A stretch of DNA of 64,000 nucleotides from Limobrevibacterium gyesilva (GCF_025989185.1 NZ_JAPDNT010000026.1:1-64000); one strand, 5' to 3'. Positions 1-8,867 are shown, numbered from the stretch's first letter. The notes: generated by a model not told the origin, from the letters alone. Numbers and translations are program-made.

Positions 1-153
1 CAGGCGCTGTATCCGGACCGCTGGGAGCTGATCTACCGCGACCCGAGCGTCTCGCCCGAGCTGCGGCTGTACCGCATCCGCGGCAACGACGCCAAGGTGG
101 CGAGCGAGGCCCGGCTGCTGGCACTGAGCGCGCCGCACGCGCTGGCGCAATAG
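1..153 (+). CDS. C-terminal end of GT39-type membrane glycosyltransferase (continues from 62448-64000)
   Basis: This open frame has no start in the window and stops at TAG 151-153. It encodes about 50 residues ending LALSAPHALAQ. Its first 17 bases are identical to the last 17 of the window and lie in the same codon phase as the frame starting at 62448, so both pieces are read as one protein of about 562 residues crossing the circle junction. This part is a soluble tail with no membrane segment. The joining is seen in the sequence; circularity is the inference that best explains it. Confidence 0.85.
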   Translation, partial: QALYPDRWELIYRDPSVSPELRLYRIRGNDAKVASEARLLALSAPHALAQ

Positions 154-307
154 GGATCGGCCTTGCATCGCCGTGACGGCAGGGTGGTGTTCGACTATGC
201 TGCGCGCCAGGCCGCGGCCGATGCCGGTCCGGTTTGCCTGTCCGTGCATCGCCATGATCCCGGGCGGACGCCGCCGCAGATGTCTCCACCATGCATCGGA
301 CGCCACG

Positions 308-523
308 ATGATCGACAACTTCACCATCCTGTTCAGCACCCTGGTCACGCTGTTCATCATCGTCCGCGCGGCCACGCTGGACCGCGTCCTGCCCTGGTTC
401 GAAACCAAGGCGCTGCATGAGCAGGCGAAGAAGCAGGAGGCAGCGGCGCGGGAGGCGGCGCAGCGTCGTCTCGGCGGCCCGAACCGACCCCAGCCTCGCG
501 ACCCGGCCGGCCCCCGGCGCTAG
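308..523 (+). CDS. small single-pass membrane protein of unknown function
   Basis: A 71-residue protein starting at ATG 308. Residues 5-20 form one hydrophobic helix, followed by a charged segment rich in K, E, A and R (residues 34-54) and a proline-rich tail. The longer frame upstream has an arginine-rich N-terminus that looks like shadow translation, so the internal ATG is preferred. It ends 35 bp before the O-antigen ligase-like gene and probably shares its transcript, 154 bp after the glycosyltransferase stop. I recognise no family. It may be an accessory membrane peptide of the polysaccharide machinery, but that is only context. Confidence 0.5.
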   Translation: MIDNFTILFSTLVTLFIIVRAATLDRVLPWFETKALHEQAKKQEAAAREAAQRRLGGPNRPQPRDPAGPRR

Positions 524-558
524 CCGGCGGACAGGGCCTCCCGGGAAGAGCTGCCGCG

Positions 559-1908
559 ATGCGCGACCTCTACATCGCCCTCATCTACGTATCGTTCTTC
601 GTCGTCGGCGCGACCACGCCCTTCGTCCTGACTCTCGGCTATCTCTGGGTCGATACGTTCTATCCGCAGTACATCAGCGACTTCGTCGCCATGATCCCGG
701 CCTCGATGGTCATCGGCGTCGCCGCGATCGCGGCCTATTTCATTGCCGACCGGCGCGCCCCGCCACGCTTCACCGCGCATGCCGCGATCACCCTGGCCTT
801 CGGCCTGTGGGTCACGCTGACCCTGCAATGGGCGGAAGTGCCAGACGCGGCCTGGATCAAATGGGACTGGGCCTTCAAGACCGTGATGTTCTCGGCGTTC
901 CTGACCCTGGTCATCCGCTCGCGCGTACAGATCGAGGCCTTCCTGCAGGTGTTCCTGTTCGGCGTGACGCTGCACATGATGCCCCTCGCCATCAAGAGCC
1001 TGATCTCGGGCAGCGCCTATGGGCGGGAGCTCGGCATCTTCAGGAACAATTCGCTGCTGGCCGAAAGCAGCACGCTGGCCTCGATCAGCATCGCGTTGAT
1101 CCCGATCATCCTGTACTTGCGCACCCACTCCATCCTGCTGCCGAAGTGGAAGCTGCGCGACCTCGGCTATTTCTGCATGGTCGGCGTGGCAATACTCTGC
1201 GCCATCGGGACATATGCGCGGACCGCTCTCGTCGGGTTCGTCGTCGTCGGCGTCTTCCTGTGGCTGCAGTCACGCCGGAAGATCCTGTTTTCGGCAGCCC
1301 TGGCGGTCGCGGTGGTCGCCTTCGGCGCCGTCACCTCGGACTCCTGGGACCAGCGCATCAGCACCACGACCGACTACCAGGAGGAGAGCTCGGCGCTGGG
1401 ACGGATCCTCGTGTGGAAATGGACTATCGCCTACGCGATGGAGCATCCGCTGGGCGGCGGCTTCGACAGCTACCGGATCAATCGCTTCGAATTTCCGGGA
1501 GTGGACGGCCAGCCCCCGCACATGGTCGCCGGCAAGGCCTTCCACAACATGTATATCGAGGTCCTGGGCGAGCACGGCTTCCCCGGCCTGATCATGTTCG
1601 TGTCACTGCAACTGATGAGCCTGCTTTACCTGTTCCGCGTCTCCCGGCGAACGCGCAATCAGCCGCATCTGCTGTGGCTGCATGACCTCTCGCGCACGTT
1701 GATGACGTCGCTGCTGACGGTGATGGCCTGCGGCTGCTTCATCGGCATCGGCTTCCAGGCCTCGGTCTGGTACTTCATCGCCCTGCCGGTCTGCGTGCGC
1801 GAATACCTGCACCGGGTCGAGAAACTCGAACAGGCGGCGGCGCGGGCGGCCGTGCCGGGCGGCACGGCCAGGGCGGCCATGCTGCCCGCGGCGGGATTGC
1901 TGCGGTAG
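559..1908 (+). CDS. exosortase A-associated O-antigen ligase / Wzy-like polymerase
   Basis: A 449-residue polytopic membrane protein with roughly 10-12 hydrophobic segments. The N-terminus (MRDLYIALIYVSFF) and overall pattern resemble the putative O-glycosylation ligases found with exosortase A systems, related to WaaL/Wzy. The conserved part includes ARTALVGF near residue 220 and a large periplasmic loop with HNMYIEVLGEHG near residue 330; Arg and His in these places are typical of the WaaL/Wzy superfamily. It would join or polymerise lipid-linked oligosaccharide on the periplasmic side of the inner membrane. The tail is alanine-rich. Ligase versus polymerase cannot be settled from sequence. 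Confidence 0.8.
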   Translation: MRDLYIALIYVSFFVVGATTPFVLTLGYLWVDTFYPQYISDFVAMIPASMVIGVAAIAAYFIADRRAPPRFTAHAAITLAFGLWVTLTLQWAEVPDAAWIKWDWAFKTVMFSAFLTLVIRSRVQIEAFLQVFLFGVTLHMMPLAIKSLISGSAYGRELGIFRNNSLLAESSTLASISIALIPIILYLRTHSILLPKWKLRDLGYFCMVGVAILCAIGTYARTALVGFVVVGVFLWLQSRRKILFSAALAVAVVAFGAVTSDSWDQRISTTTDYQEESSALGRILVWKWTIAYAMEHPLGGGFDSYRINRFEFPGVDGQPPHMVAGKAFHNMYIEVLGEHGFPGLIMFVSLQLMSLLYLFRVSRRTRNQPHLLWLHDLSRTLMTSLLTVMACGCFIGIGFQASVWYFIALPVCVREYLHRVEKLEQAAARAAVPGGTARAAMLPAAGLLR

Positions 1909-1929
1909 AGCGATACCGGCCAGAGCCCC

Positions 1930-2883
1930 CTACTGCACCTCGCCGTCGCCCTTCAGGGGCTCCACCGTGCCCGAGAGCTTGTTGCCTTTCAGCATCGCCT
2001 CGGTCGCGGTCATGTTGACGACGAAGGTGGTGGGGAAGTTGCCGGCGTTGCGGAAGCTGTTGTTGGCGATGGTGATCTCGCGGGTCATCTGGTTCACGCC
2101 CTCGGCGCCGATCGAGATCGCCGCCGAATGGTTCTCCGCCTTCGGTCCCTTCTCCAGCCTGCTGTCGCGCAGCACCAGCGAACCGCCGTTGGGGATATCG
2201 ATTTCGTAGCTCGCCGTGCCGTTCGGCCCGTCTGAGATGTCGCAGCCGATCACCTCGGTGCGGGCCGCGCGCGACTTGATGTGGTGGGCATTGCGCGTCT
2301 CCGTGAACTTCGAGTTCTCGATGCGCAGCAGCGCCAGCTCGTTCACGTAGATGCCGTGGGCGCAGGCCGGGTTGCAGGCGCCGTTGCGGATGAACTCGCT
2401 GTTGCGGATGATGATCTGTCCCTGCGGGGTCGGATTGGCGAGCAGGCCGTTCTGGTTGTTGACGAACTTGACCCGCTCGACGGTCAGGCCCTCGCCTTCC
2501 GACCGGATGCCGGCGCCGTTGCCGTCGGGCACGCGCGCACGGGTCAGCGTCAGGTTGCGGACGGTGATGTTCTTGCCCGTCGTCACCAGCAAGCCCTTGC
2601 CGCCACAGGTCTTGTCGGTCATCACCGCCGAGGCGTCCGGGCCCGTGCCCTCGATGGTGAGGTTGTTTGCCGGCACGATCGCGCAATCGAAATATTCCCC
2701 TGCGGCAATCAGAATCTTGTCGCCGTCCCCGGCCGCAGCGATGGCGGCCGATGGCAGCTTGTAGGTCTTGTCGGGCCCGACCTCGAGCGTCTTCGCGGCG
2801 ACGCTACATGACATCGCCGGCGCGAGTGCCAGGACAAGAAGCGGCGTGCGGGCGCGGCGCAACAGGCTGCTAGTGAGAGACAT
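1930..2883 (-). CDS. secreted right-handed parallel beta-helix protein
   Basis: A 317-residue protein with an N-terminal signal peptide (residues 1 to about 30, cleavage likely after SVAA; the AMSC before it is a weak lipobox). The rest consists of short repeats such as NITVRNLTLTRA, GLTVERVKFVNN and LRIENSKFTETR, the ladder of a pectate-lyase-like parallel beta-helix. Such folds occur in polysaccharide lyases, epimerases and surface proteins of polysaccharide clusters. No catalytic motif was identified, so substrate and reaction are unknown. It is convergent with the O-antigen ligase-like gene, 21 bp apart, and lies downstream of the glycosyltransferase at 3044, separated by a strong hairpin. 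Confidence 0.7.
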   Translation of the reverse strand: MSLTSSLLRRARTPLLVLALAPAMSCSVAAKTLEVGPDKTYKLPSAAIAAAGDGDKILIAAGEYFDCAIVPANNLTIEGTGPDASAVMTDKTCGGKGLLVTTGKNITVRNLTLTRARVPDGNGAGIRSEGEGLTVERVKFVNNQNGLLANPTPQGQIIIRNSEFIRNGACNPACAHGIYVNELALLRIENSKFTETRNAHHIKSRAARTEVIGCDISDGPNGTASYEIDIPNGGSLVLRDSRLEKGPKAENHSAAISIGAEGVNQMTREITIANNSFRNAGNFPTTFVVNMTATEAMLKGNKLSGTVEPLKGDGEVQ

Positions 2884-2981
2884 GGGAGCTCCTGATCTGT
2901 CCAGCGACGTGGCGCAGTCTAGAGCGTGATCGCCACAGGTGGAATCACACGGAGGCGTGAATCACGCGGCAAAGCAAAGAC

Positions 2982-3025
2982 CTGGAGCATGATCGGTGCT
3001 TCTGTCTGCACCGATCATGCTCCAG
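2982..3025 (-). terminator. 18-bp perfect inverted repeat, probable terminator
   Basis: Arms 2982-2999 and 3008-3025 are perfect complements with an 8-nt loop. Read on the minus strand, the structure lies 19 bp after the stop of the glycosyltransferase at 3044 and is followed by a moderately T-rich stretch (TCTTTGCTTT). It therefore fits a Rho-independent terminator separating that operon from the beta-helix gene. A second, imperfect pairing of GCGTGAT and ATCACGC lies between it and that gene's start. Confidence 0.6.
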
Positions 3026-3043
3026 ACCCGGTTACCGGCGATC

Positions 3044-4189
3044 TCAATCGGCGCGGGCGGCGGCAAGGCGGGCGGCGATGTGCCGGGCATTGCCGCGCCA
3101 AGTGTAGTCCCGCCGCTCCAGTTCCGCGCGGGCGGCGGCGCCGAGGCGGGTCCGCAGCCCGGGATCGTCGATCAGCCGCGCGATCGCCCGCCACAGCGCG
3201 CCATCCTCGGCGGGGTCGAACAGCAGGGCCGTGCGTTCGTGTTCCAGGATCTCGCGGATGTTCGGCTGGTCCGGTGCCACGATGGCACGGCCGGCGGCCA
3301 TGTAGTCGAAGATCTTCAGCGGCGAGGCATAGGCCACCACCTTCGGTTGCAAGGCGATGTCGAATTCGGCGACCAGGTCTGGCACGCGGTTGTGGTCGAC
3401 GAGGCCGGTGAAGCGGACGCGGCCAGCGATGCCCAGCTCCGCCGCCAGTTGCTCCAGATCAGCCCGCGCCGGTCCCTCGCCGATGACGACGAGCGAGACC
3501 GGCGGCGCGGCCGCGCCCTGTGCGGCGATCGCACGGATCACCGCATCGAGCCCGTGCCAGCTGCGCACGAAGCCGACGAAGCCCAGCACCAGCGGCCGCG
3601 ACGCGGCGGTGCCGGGGGCGAAGGGCGCGGGCAGGAAGCGGTCCAGCACCACGCCGTTCGGCACCACCTCGATGCGCGCGGCATCGGCGCCCGCCGCCGC
3701 GATGATGTCCTTCAGCACGCCGGTCACCGCCAGCACGCGGGTGGCCGAGCGCCAGACGCGGCATTCCAGCGCGTGCGCCAGGCGCCGCAGCCGCAGGCCG
3801 CCGAAGCGGATGCGCTCGTCGGCGAGCGGCGAATTGACTTCCAGGAAATACGGCAGCCCGGTCCGGCGGGCGAGCCAGGCGCCGGCGAGGTAGTAGAGGT
3901 TGTAGCGCTCGTAGATCAGGTCGGGCCTGAACTCCCGGCAGGCACGGCGCAGCCGAAGATAGGCGGGGATGTTGTAGGCAAGCTCGGCCAGCTCGCCCAA
4001 CGCCCCCGGCAGCAGCCGGCGCAGCGCGGCGACGGTGCTGCTGCCGCCGCCGAAGCCGGCATGCTGGTAGAAGCTGGGGCCGACCACGCGGACCTCGTGC
4101 CCCTCCTGCATGAACGCCGTCACCAGCTCCTCGACATGCACGCTCTGTCCGTCGCGCGACTGGATGCGGTGGCTGTAGAGGATGCGCAT
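3044..4189 (-). CDS. family 4 glycosyltransferase
   Basis: A 381-residue GT-B protein. The start is ATG 4189, preceded by AAGGACGG; the longer upstream frame is proline/alanine-rich shadow. The N-terminus MRILYSHRIQSRDGQSVHVEEL is the acceptor-domain opening of GT4 enzymes. VVPNGVVLDRF (about residue 180), FVGFVRSWHGLD, and the donor-site region IFDYMAAGRAIVAPD with a following E in NIREILEHERTALL are typical of nucleotide-sugar binding. It should add a sugar to a lipid-linked intermediate in the cytoplasm. It follows the GNAT/FemAB-like gene by 32 bp, probably in one operon with YdcF. Sugar specificity is unknown. Confidence 0.85.
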   Translation of the reverse strand: MRILYSHRIQSRDGQSVHVEELVTAFMQEGHEVRVVGPSFYQHAGFGGGSSTVAALRRLLPGALGELAELAYNIPAYLRLRRACREFRPDLIYERYNLYYLAGAWLARRTGLPYFLEVNSPLADERIRFGGLRLRRLAHALECRVWRSATRVLAVTGVLKDIIAAAGADAARIEVVPNGVVLDRFLPAPFAPGTAASRPLVLGFVGFVRSWHGLDAVIRAIAAQGAAAPPVSLVVIGEGPARADLEQLAAELGIAGRVRFTGLVDHNRVPDLVAEFDIALQPKVVAYASPLKIFDYMAAGRAIVAPDQPNIREILEHERTALLFDPAEDGALWRAIARLIDDPGLRTRLGAAARAELERRDYTWRGNARHIAARLAAARAD

Positions 4190-4221
4190 GCGGCCGTCCT
4201 TGGTGTCGTGTTGGACGCGTA

Positions 4222-5313
4222 TCAGGCGCGCCGATGCGCCGTCCAGCGGCGGGCGCGGCCGAGCAGGTGGCGGGCGAGCAGCGCGAGCCCGCGCGGCCGC
4301 CGCGGGTTGATCAGCAGCACGCCGACCCGCTGGCGCCGCTGCCCGGCCCAAAGCTGCTTGTAGGGATCGTCGCCGCGGCCGAAATCCAGCTCGGCGACAT
4401 GCTCCTGGTCCAGCAGGTCGCGGATCATCAGCGCGGTCAGCAGCGTGCCCGGCGACAACGCCTTGAACGCCTCGTCATGCGCGAGCTTCAGCACCGCCGC
4501 CTGCCCGTTCATGACGATCCAGATCTGTGCCGCGACCGGCTGCCCCGCGGCGCGCAGGATGCCCAGGCGCAGGGCGCCGAGCTCGGCCGCGTGGCGCATC
4601 ATCTGCGCGTTGAACCGCGGATAGGGCTCGGGAACCTTCCAGCTGCGGGCATAGACGTCCTCGTACGCGGCGATGCCGGCGGCGAGGCAGCCGGGATCGG
4701 CCACGACCTCGTGCGCCACCTCCCCGGCGCGGCGCAGCTTGCGGCGGATCGTCTCGCGCAGCGCGCCGTGCCGCGTGTGCAGGTATTGCGCCCAGGACAG
4801 GCCGGCCACCGGCTCGTGCCAGTTGCCGAAATGGTCGAACGGGGCTGTGACGATCCCGGCACTGCGCATGCCCGCCAGCAACGCCGCCAGACCGGCGTCG
4901 TCGCGGTCCAGCGCATCCAGCCGCACCGCGGGCCACCCCCGGCAATAGCGGCCGAGCGCCGCCCCGGCCCGGTGCAGCGCCGCCGCGTCGCGCCCGGGCG
5001 GCAGCACCGGCCGGTACAGGCAGGTATAGGGGTTGGTCAGGCTTTGCAGCGTGCGCCCGCCGTCCAACGCCAGCATCGGCAACAATGCGGCCGGCGCGCC
5101 GCTGTCACGGCACAGCAGGAAGCGCGGCGCCGCGCCTTCAGGCAGCCCGGCCTCCTGCATGGTCCGCCACCACGCCCGCGTGGCGAAGAATCCCGCCGCC
5201 GATCCGGCGTCGAGCAGCGCCGCACAGTCCGGCGGCACGGCGTCGAGGCTCGCGAAGACTTCGACGCCGGTGCTAGCGGCGCAGGGCGTAATAGGCACAG
5301 CCGATCCACTCAT
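4222..5313 (-). CDS. FemAB/BcsL-like GNAT acyltransferase
   Basis: About 363 residues from ATG 5313; ATG 5349 is also possible. The start overlaps the end of the YdcF gene by about 41 bp, suggesting translational coupling. The C-terminal half carries an Acetyltransf_6-type GNAT fold, with RETIRRKLRRAGEVAHEVV, LRLGILRAAGQPVAAQIWIVMNG and VAELDFGRGDDPYKQLW. Relatives (FemAB, CelD/BcsL) transfer aminoacyl or acyl groups in envelope polysaccharide synthesis. A role in substituting the exopolysaccharide repeat unit is inferred from context. It is one of three such proteins in the window, with 6165 and 48964. Confidence 0.7.
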   Translation of the reverse strand: MSGSAVPITPCAASTGVEVFASLDAVPPDCAALLDAGSAAGFFATRAWWRTMQEAGLPEGAAPRFLLCRDSGAPAALLPMLALDGGRTLQSLTNPYTCLYRPVLPPGRDAAALHRAGAALGRYCRGWPAVRLDALDRDDAGLAALLAGMRSAGIVTAPFDHFGNWHEPVAGLSWAQYLHTRHGALRETIRRKLRRAGEVAHEVVADPGCLAAGIAAYEDVYARSWKVPEPYPRFNAQMMRHAAELGALRLGILRAAGQPVAAQIWIVMNGQAAVLKLAHDEAFKALSPGTLLTALMIRDLLDQEHVAELDFGRGDDPYKQLWAGQRRQRVGVLLINPRRPRGLALLARHLLGRARRWTAHRRA

Positions 5314-6037
5314 GCATCGCGAAATAGCTGTACAGCCAGGACGAGGCATGCGGCACGAATTCGTCGAACTCGAACCGGGGCAGCCGGGCGAAGCGCAGCG
5401 GCGCCGGCGTCACGGCGATGCCGAAATGCGCGAAGGCGATCCGGGCGCGGCGCAGGTGCCAGGCATTGGTCACGACATAGACGGAGCGAATGCCGGCCGC
5501 CCGCAGGATGGCCGCGCTGAACTTGGCGTTCTGCCAGGTGTCGGCCGAGATCGGCTCGATCCAGCGCACCGGGGTCGAGAACTCGTCCTGCAGGCTGCGC
5601 GCCATCTGGGTGGCGATCGGCGCCGCGCCGGGTTCAAGCTGACCACCGCTCACCAGCACGGGCAGGCCGGTCCGCCGGTGCAGCACGGCGCCGGCGCGCA
5701 TCCGGTCCAGCGTCATGGCGCCGATGCCGCTGCCCGGCAGAATGCCGCCGGTGCCGCCATAGGCCGCGTCGCCACTGAGGATGACGATCGCCTCCGGCGG
5801 ATCGGGCGCGGGATCGGCCGGCGGCACCGGCGTGCGCGCCAGCCCCGCTTCCAGCGAGGCGATCAGCAGCAGGCTCGTCACCGGCAGCGAGAAGACGAAC
5901 AACCCGACCGCCGACAGGCCGCACAGCAACCGCCCGAGCCGTGGCCAGTGCCGCACCAGCGCCAGCCCGAAGACGCCGGCAACGGCCAGGTTCAGCGGCG
6001 GTATCAGCAGCGCTAACGGCAGGGAATTGAGCGACAC
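5273..6037 (-). CDS. YdcF/ElyC-type DUF218 membrane protein
   Basis: A 254-residue protein from GTG 6037, preceded by GAGGG at suitable spacing; upstream ATG 6175 would give an arginine/proline-rich extension unlike the family. Two N-terminal hydrophobic helices (about residues 5-25 and 35-60) precede a DUF218 domain with AIVILSGDAAYG near residue 82 and VTNAWHLRRA near residue 188, the family's signature. ElyC and SanA members affect envelope polymer assembly, probably through undecaprenyl-phosphate carriers; the chemistry is unsettled. It is divergent from the FemAB-like gene at 6165, so 6038-6164 should hold both promoters. Confidence 0.8.
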   Translation of the reverse strand: MSLNSLPLALLIPPLNLAVAGVFGLALVRHWPRLGRLLCGLSAVGLFVFSLPVTSLLLIASLEAGLARTPVPPADPAPDPPEAIVILSGDAAYGGTGGILPGSGIGAMTLDRMRAGAVLHRRTGLPVLVSGGQLEPGAAPIATQMARSLQDEFSTPVRWIEPISADTWQNAKFSAAILRAAGIRSVYVVTNAWHLRRARIAFAHFGIAVTPAPLRFARLPRFEFDEFVPHASSWLYSYFAMHEWIGCAYYALRR

Positions 6038-6164
6038 GCGGCCCTCGGGGTTCGGGGCCCGCGAAACTGCACGATGCGGCGCCGCAGGAAAAGGCAGCCC
6101 GCCCACCGCCGGATCGTTGCCTCCGATTGACAAACCCGTGCGCCGCCGCTTCGGTCGGCGTCCA

Positions 6165-7298
6165 ATGCTCAGCATCACCCTGTCCGCGCCCGGCACGTTC
6201 GCAGCGGTCGGCGAACTCTGGCTGGCGCTGCAGGCGCGGGCGGCCTGCTCGTTCTTCCAGAGCTGGACCTGGGTCGGCTGTCTGGCCGAGCGCCGGTTTC
6301 CCGATCCCGTGTTGCTGCAGGCCCATGACGGCGGGCGCCTCGTCGCATTGGCGCTGTTCAACCGCCGCCGCGCCCCGGCCGGCCCGGACACGCTGTGGCT
6401 CGGCGCCAGCGGGCTTCCGGCGCTCGACGCCGTGTTCGTCGAGCACAACGGCGTGCTGACGGAAGCGGGCCAGGGCCACGCGATCGCTTCCTGCCTGCAG
6501 GCGGCCCTGCGCGCGCCGATCGGCGGCCGCGCCCCGCGTTTCGGCCGGCGCCTGGTGCTGGGCGGCGTGGACGCCGCACATCTGCACGCGGCCGCGCAGT
6601 GCCCCGGCATGGTGCTGCACGCCCATATCGCCCGCCCAGCCCCGTTCGTGGACCTCGCCCGCATCCGCGCCGGCGGCACGGACTACCTGGGCAGCCTCAG
6701 CGCCAATGCGCGCTACCAGATCCGCCGTTCCGCCCGCCGCTACACCGCGGCCGGGCCGCTCGCGGTGCGCCGCGCCGCCACGCTGGCGGAGGCGCATGAT
6801 TTCCTCGACGCCCTGGCCGCGCTGCACCAGATCACCTGGACCGGCCGCGGCCGGCCGGGCGCCTTCGCCAATCCGGATTTCGTCGCCTTCCACCGCGCCC
6901 TGATCGAACGCGCCATGCCGGCGGGCGAAGTCGACCTCTTGCGGGTGAGCGCCGGCGGCCGGGTGGTCGGCTATCTCTACAATTTCCGCTTCCGCGACCG
7001 CGCGTACGCCTACCAGAGCGGCTTCGACTACGCCGTTTCCGATCCGCACCAGAAGCCCGGCCTTACCTGCCATCACCTCGCCATCGAAATGTACGCCGCC
7101 GAGGGCATGGACCGGTACGACTTCCTCGCCGGTGGCGACCGCTACAAGACCAGTCTCGCCAACGCGGAAACCATGCTGCACTGGGCGGAGTTGTCGCCCT
7201 GGTGGTCGGCGCGGGCGCTGCTGGCCGCCGCGCGCGATCTTTCCCTCCGCTGGCGGCGCACGGGTCCGCCGGCACCGGCGGCGGCAAGGTCTGATTAA
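6165..7298 (+). CDS. BcsL/CelD-like GNAT-family protein
   Basis: A 377-residue protein starting at ATG 6165. The C-terminal half has the Acetyltransf_6 pattern: LSANARYQIRRSARRY, VDLLRVSAGGRVVGYLYNF, HHLAIEMYAAEGMDRYDFLAGGDRYKTSL. The family includes cellulose-biosynthesis BcsL/CelD proteins and FemAB relatives and is thought to acylate or aminoacylate polysaccharide intermediates; substrates are mostly unknown. It is followed 46 bp later by a 60-residue membrane peptide. It is distantly similar to the products at 4222 and 48964, which points to several substituents on the polymer or on its carrier. Confidence 0.7.
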   Translation: MLSITLSAPGTFAAVGELWLALQARAACSFFQSWTWVGCLAERRFPDPVLLQAHDGGRLVALALFNRRRAPAGPDTLWLGASGLPALDAVFVEHNGVLTEAGQGHAIASCLQAALRAPIGGRAPRFGRRLVLGGVDAAHLHAAAQCPGMVLHAHIARPAPFVDLARIRAGGTDYLGSLSANARYQIRRSARRYTAAGPLAVRRAATLAEAHDFLDALAALHQITWTGRGRPGAFANPDFVAFHRALIERAMPAGEVDLLRVSAGGRVVGYLYNFRFRDRAYAYQSGFDYAVSDPHQKPGLTCHHLAIEMYAAEGMDRYDFLAGGDRYKTSLANAETMLHWAELSPWWSARALLAAARDLSLRWRRTGPPAPAAARSD

Positions 7299-7344
7299 TC
7301 ATTCCGGGGGCATGCTGCGGGGTGCCACCCCGGAAGCGAAGCCG

Positions 7345-7527
7345 ATGAGTCACACGCATCTCTATCTGGACCAGCCGGACGTTGCCGCTCCGCAACCTCA
7401 GGTCGAGAGCGTCCTGCCATTGCAACTGGCCGTGCCGTTCATCCTCGCCCTGTCGCTGGCGTTGTGGGTCGTGTTGTGGAAGCTCGGCGCCTGGAGCCTT
7501 GCCGTCGTGAACGCCTGGTTGGGCTGA
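7345..7527 (+). CDS. small single-pass membrane protein of unknown function
   Basis: Sixty residues from ATG 7345, with GGAAGCG about 8 bases upstream. One hydrophobic segment (about residues 27-52, LQLAVPFILALSLALWVVLWKLG) follows a short polar N-terminus. ATG 7312 in the same frame is an alternative. It lies directly downstream of the BcsL-like gene and ends 11 bp before the convergent DprE1-like gene. I recognise no family; similar tiny membrane proteins accompany polysaccharide acylation genes, but that is only an analogy. Confidence 0.5.
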   Translation: MSHTHLYLDQPDVAAPQPQVESVLPLQLAVPFILALSLALWVVLWKLGAWSLAVVNAWLG

Positions 7528-7538
7528 CGCCAGGCCCG

Positions 7539-8867
7539 TCACAAGCCCAGACGCTGCGACTGCAGCGACGCGAACCTGCCCTGCGGATCCGTGCGATCGC
7601 GCACGCTCGTAAACGCCGCGAGGCGCGGATAGCCGCGCCGCACCATCGCAGCACCCGTGCGGGCGTCCTTGGCCAGGTAGATCCGGCCGCCATGGTCGGC
7701 GACGATCGCATCGAGCTCCGTCAGCAGCGCCAGCGCCGCCGGCGTCGCACGGAAATCCAGCGCCAGCGTGTAGCCTTCCATCGGGAAGGACAGCATCCCG
7801 TCCTGCGCCCCGAACAGCTTCAGCACCGCCAGGAACGAGCCGGTGCCGGCGCGCGCCACACGGTTCAGGATGGCGGTCAGCCCAGCCGCGCTGGCGGCTT
7901 TCGGCAGCACGCACTGGTACTGCACGAAACCCGAGCGCCCGTAGATCCGGTTCCACTCCAGCAACGCATCCAGCGGATAGAAATACGTGTCGTAGTCGAT
8001 CAGCGCCTGGCCCGGCCGGCCGTTGCGGAAATACAGCTCGTTGAAGGCGCGCACGCTCCAGCGGTTCAGCACGAAGCTCGGGAAATCCACGGGAACGCGG
8101 CGCGGCTGCTTGTGGATCGGCTGCAGCCGCCCCTCTCCCCGGGGCAGTTCCCTGCGCCGCGCGTGCTCGCCCAGATAGAGCAGCGAGCGGCCAAGCGCCG
8201 CCCCGCGCGCCAGGCAGTCGATCCAGGCCACCGAATAGGTCCAGCCTTGCGACCGCTCGAACAGCGCCATCACCTCTTCGAGGTTGGCGGCGCGAAGCGT
8301 CTGCTGGCGGATGACGGCGGTCTCGATGGGGATCAGCCGGAACGTGGCGGACAGGATGACGCCGGTGAGTCCCATGCCGCCACGCGTGGCCGCGAACAGC
8401 TCGGCATTCTCCGCAGGCGAGCAGCGGACGACGCTGCCATCGGCCAGCGCCAGCTCCAGCCCCTCCACATGGTCGCCGAAGGAGCCGGCAACGTGATGGT
8501 TCTTGCCGTGCACGTCCGCCGCGATCATGCCGCCCACGGTCACGAACTTGGTGCCGGGCGTCACCGGCACGAACCAGCCGCGCGGCAGGATCGCGTCGAT
8601 GATGTCGCCCAGCAGCGCGCCGGCCTCGCAGGTCAGCCGCCCGGCCTCGGCATCGAAGGCGACGATGCGCCGGCGCGGCAGCATCGACAGGGTGGCGCGC
8701 GGATTGAGCGCGGCGTCGCCATAGGCGCGGCCGTTGCCGCGGGCGATCAGGCTGTCACACGCGCGGATGGCCGCAAGCACCGTTTCGACGTCCCGCGCGC
8801 TGACGAGTTCCACCGCCGCGCGTGGGTAGTTGCCCCAGCCCGACAGGATCGACCTCCTGCCCGGCAT
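7539..8867 (-). CDS. DprE1-like FAD-dependent oxidoreductase
   Basis: A 442-residue protein. The N-terminal FAD-binding PCMH-type domain has ARGNGRAYGDAALN and the stretch VTPGTKFVTVGG, then HGKNHHVAGSFGDHVEGLEL. The C-terminal part ends with GGRIYLAKDARTGAAM, matching the region of mycobacterial DprE1 that contributes the active-site lysine. DprE1 oxidises decaprenyl-phospho-ribose at C2 on the way to decaprenyl-phospho-arabinose. The start codon overlaps the stop of the HAD-UbiA gene (TGATG at 8865-8869), so the two are translationally coupled, which supports a polyprenyl-phospho-pentose route. No clear stand-alone DprE2 reductase was seen. Confidence 0.85.
   Translation of the reverse strand: MPGRRSILSGWGNYPRAAVELVSARDVETVLAAIRACDSLIARGNGRAYGDAALNPRATLSMLPRRRIVAFDAEAGRLTCEAGALLGDIIDAILPRGWFVPVTPGTKFVTVGGMIAADVHGKNHHVAGSFGDHVEGLELALADGSVVRCSPAENAELFAATRGGMGLTGVILSATFRLIPIETAVIRQQTLRAANLEEVMALFERSQGWTYSVAWIDCLARGAALGRSLLYLGEHARRRELPRGEGRLQPIHKQPRRVPVDFPSFVLNRWSVRAFNELYFRNGRPGQALIDYDTYFYPLDALLEWNRIYGRSGFVQYQCVLPKAASAAGLTAILNRVARAGTGSFLAVLKLFGAQDGMLSFPMEGYTLALDFRATPAALALLTELDAIVADHGGRIYLAKDARTGAAMVRRGYPRLAAFTSVRDRTDPQGRFASLQSQRLGL

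Noticed and set aside
586-598. TACGTATC at the start of the ligase-like gene as a ninth octad array
   Set aside because: No neighbouring TACG-like cores at 8-bp steps; an isolated match in coding sequence.
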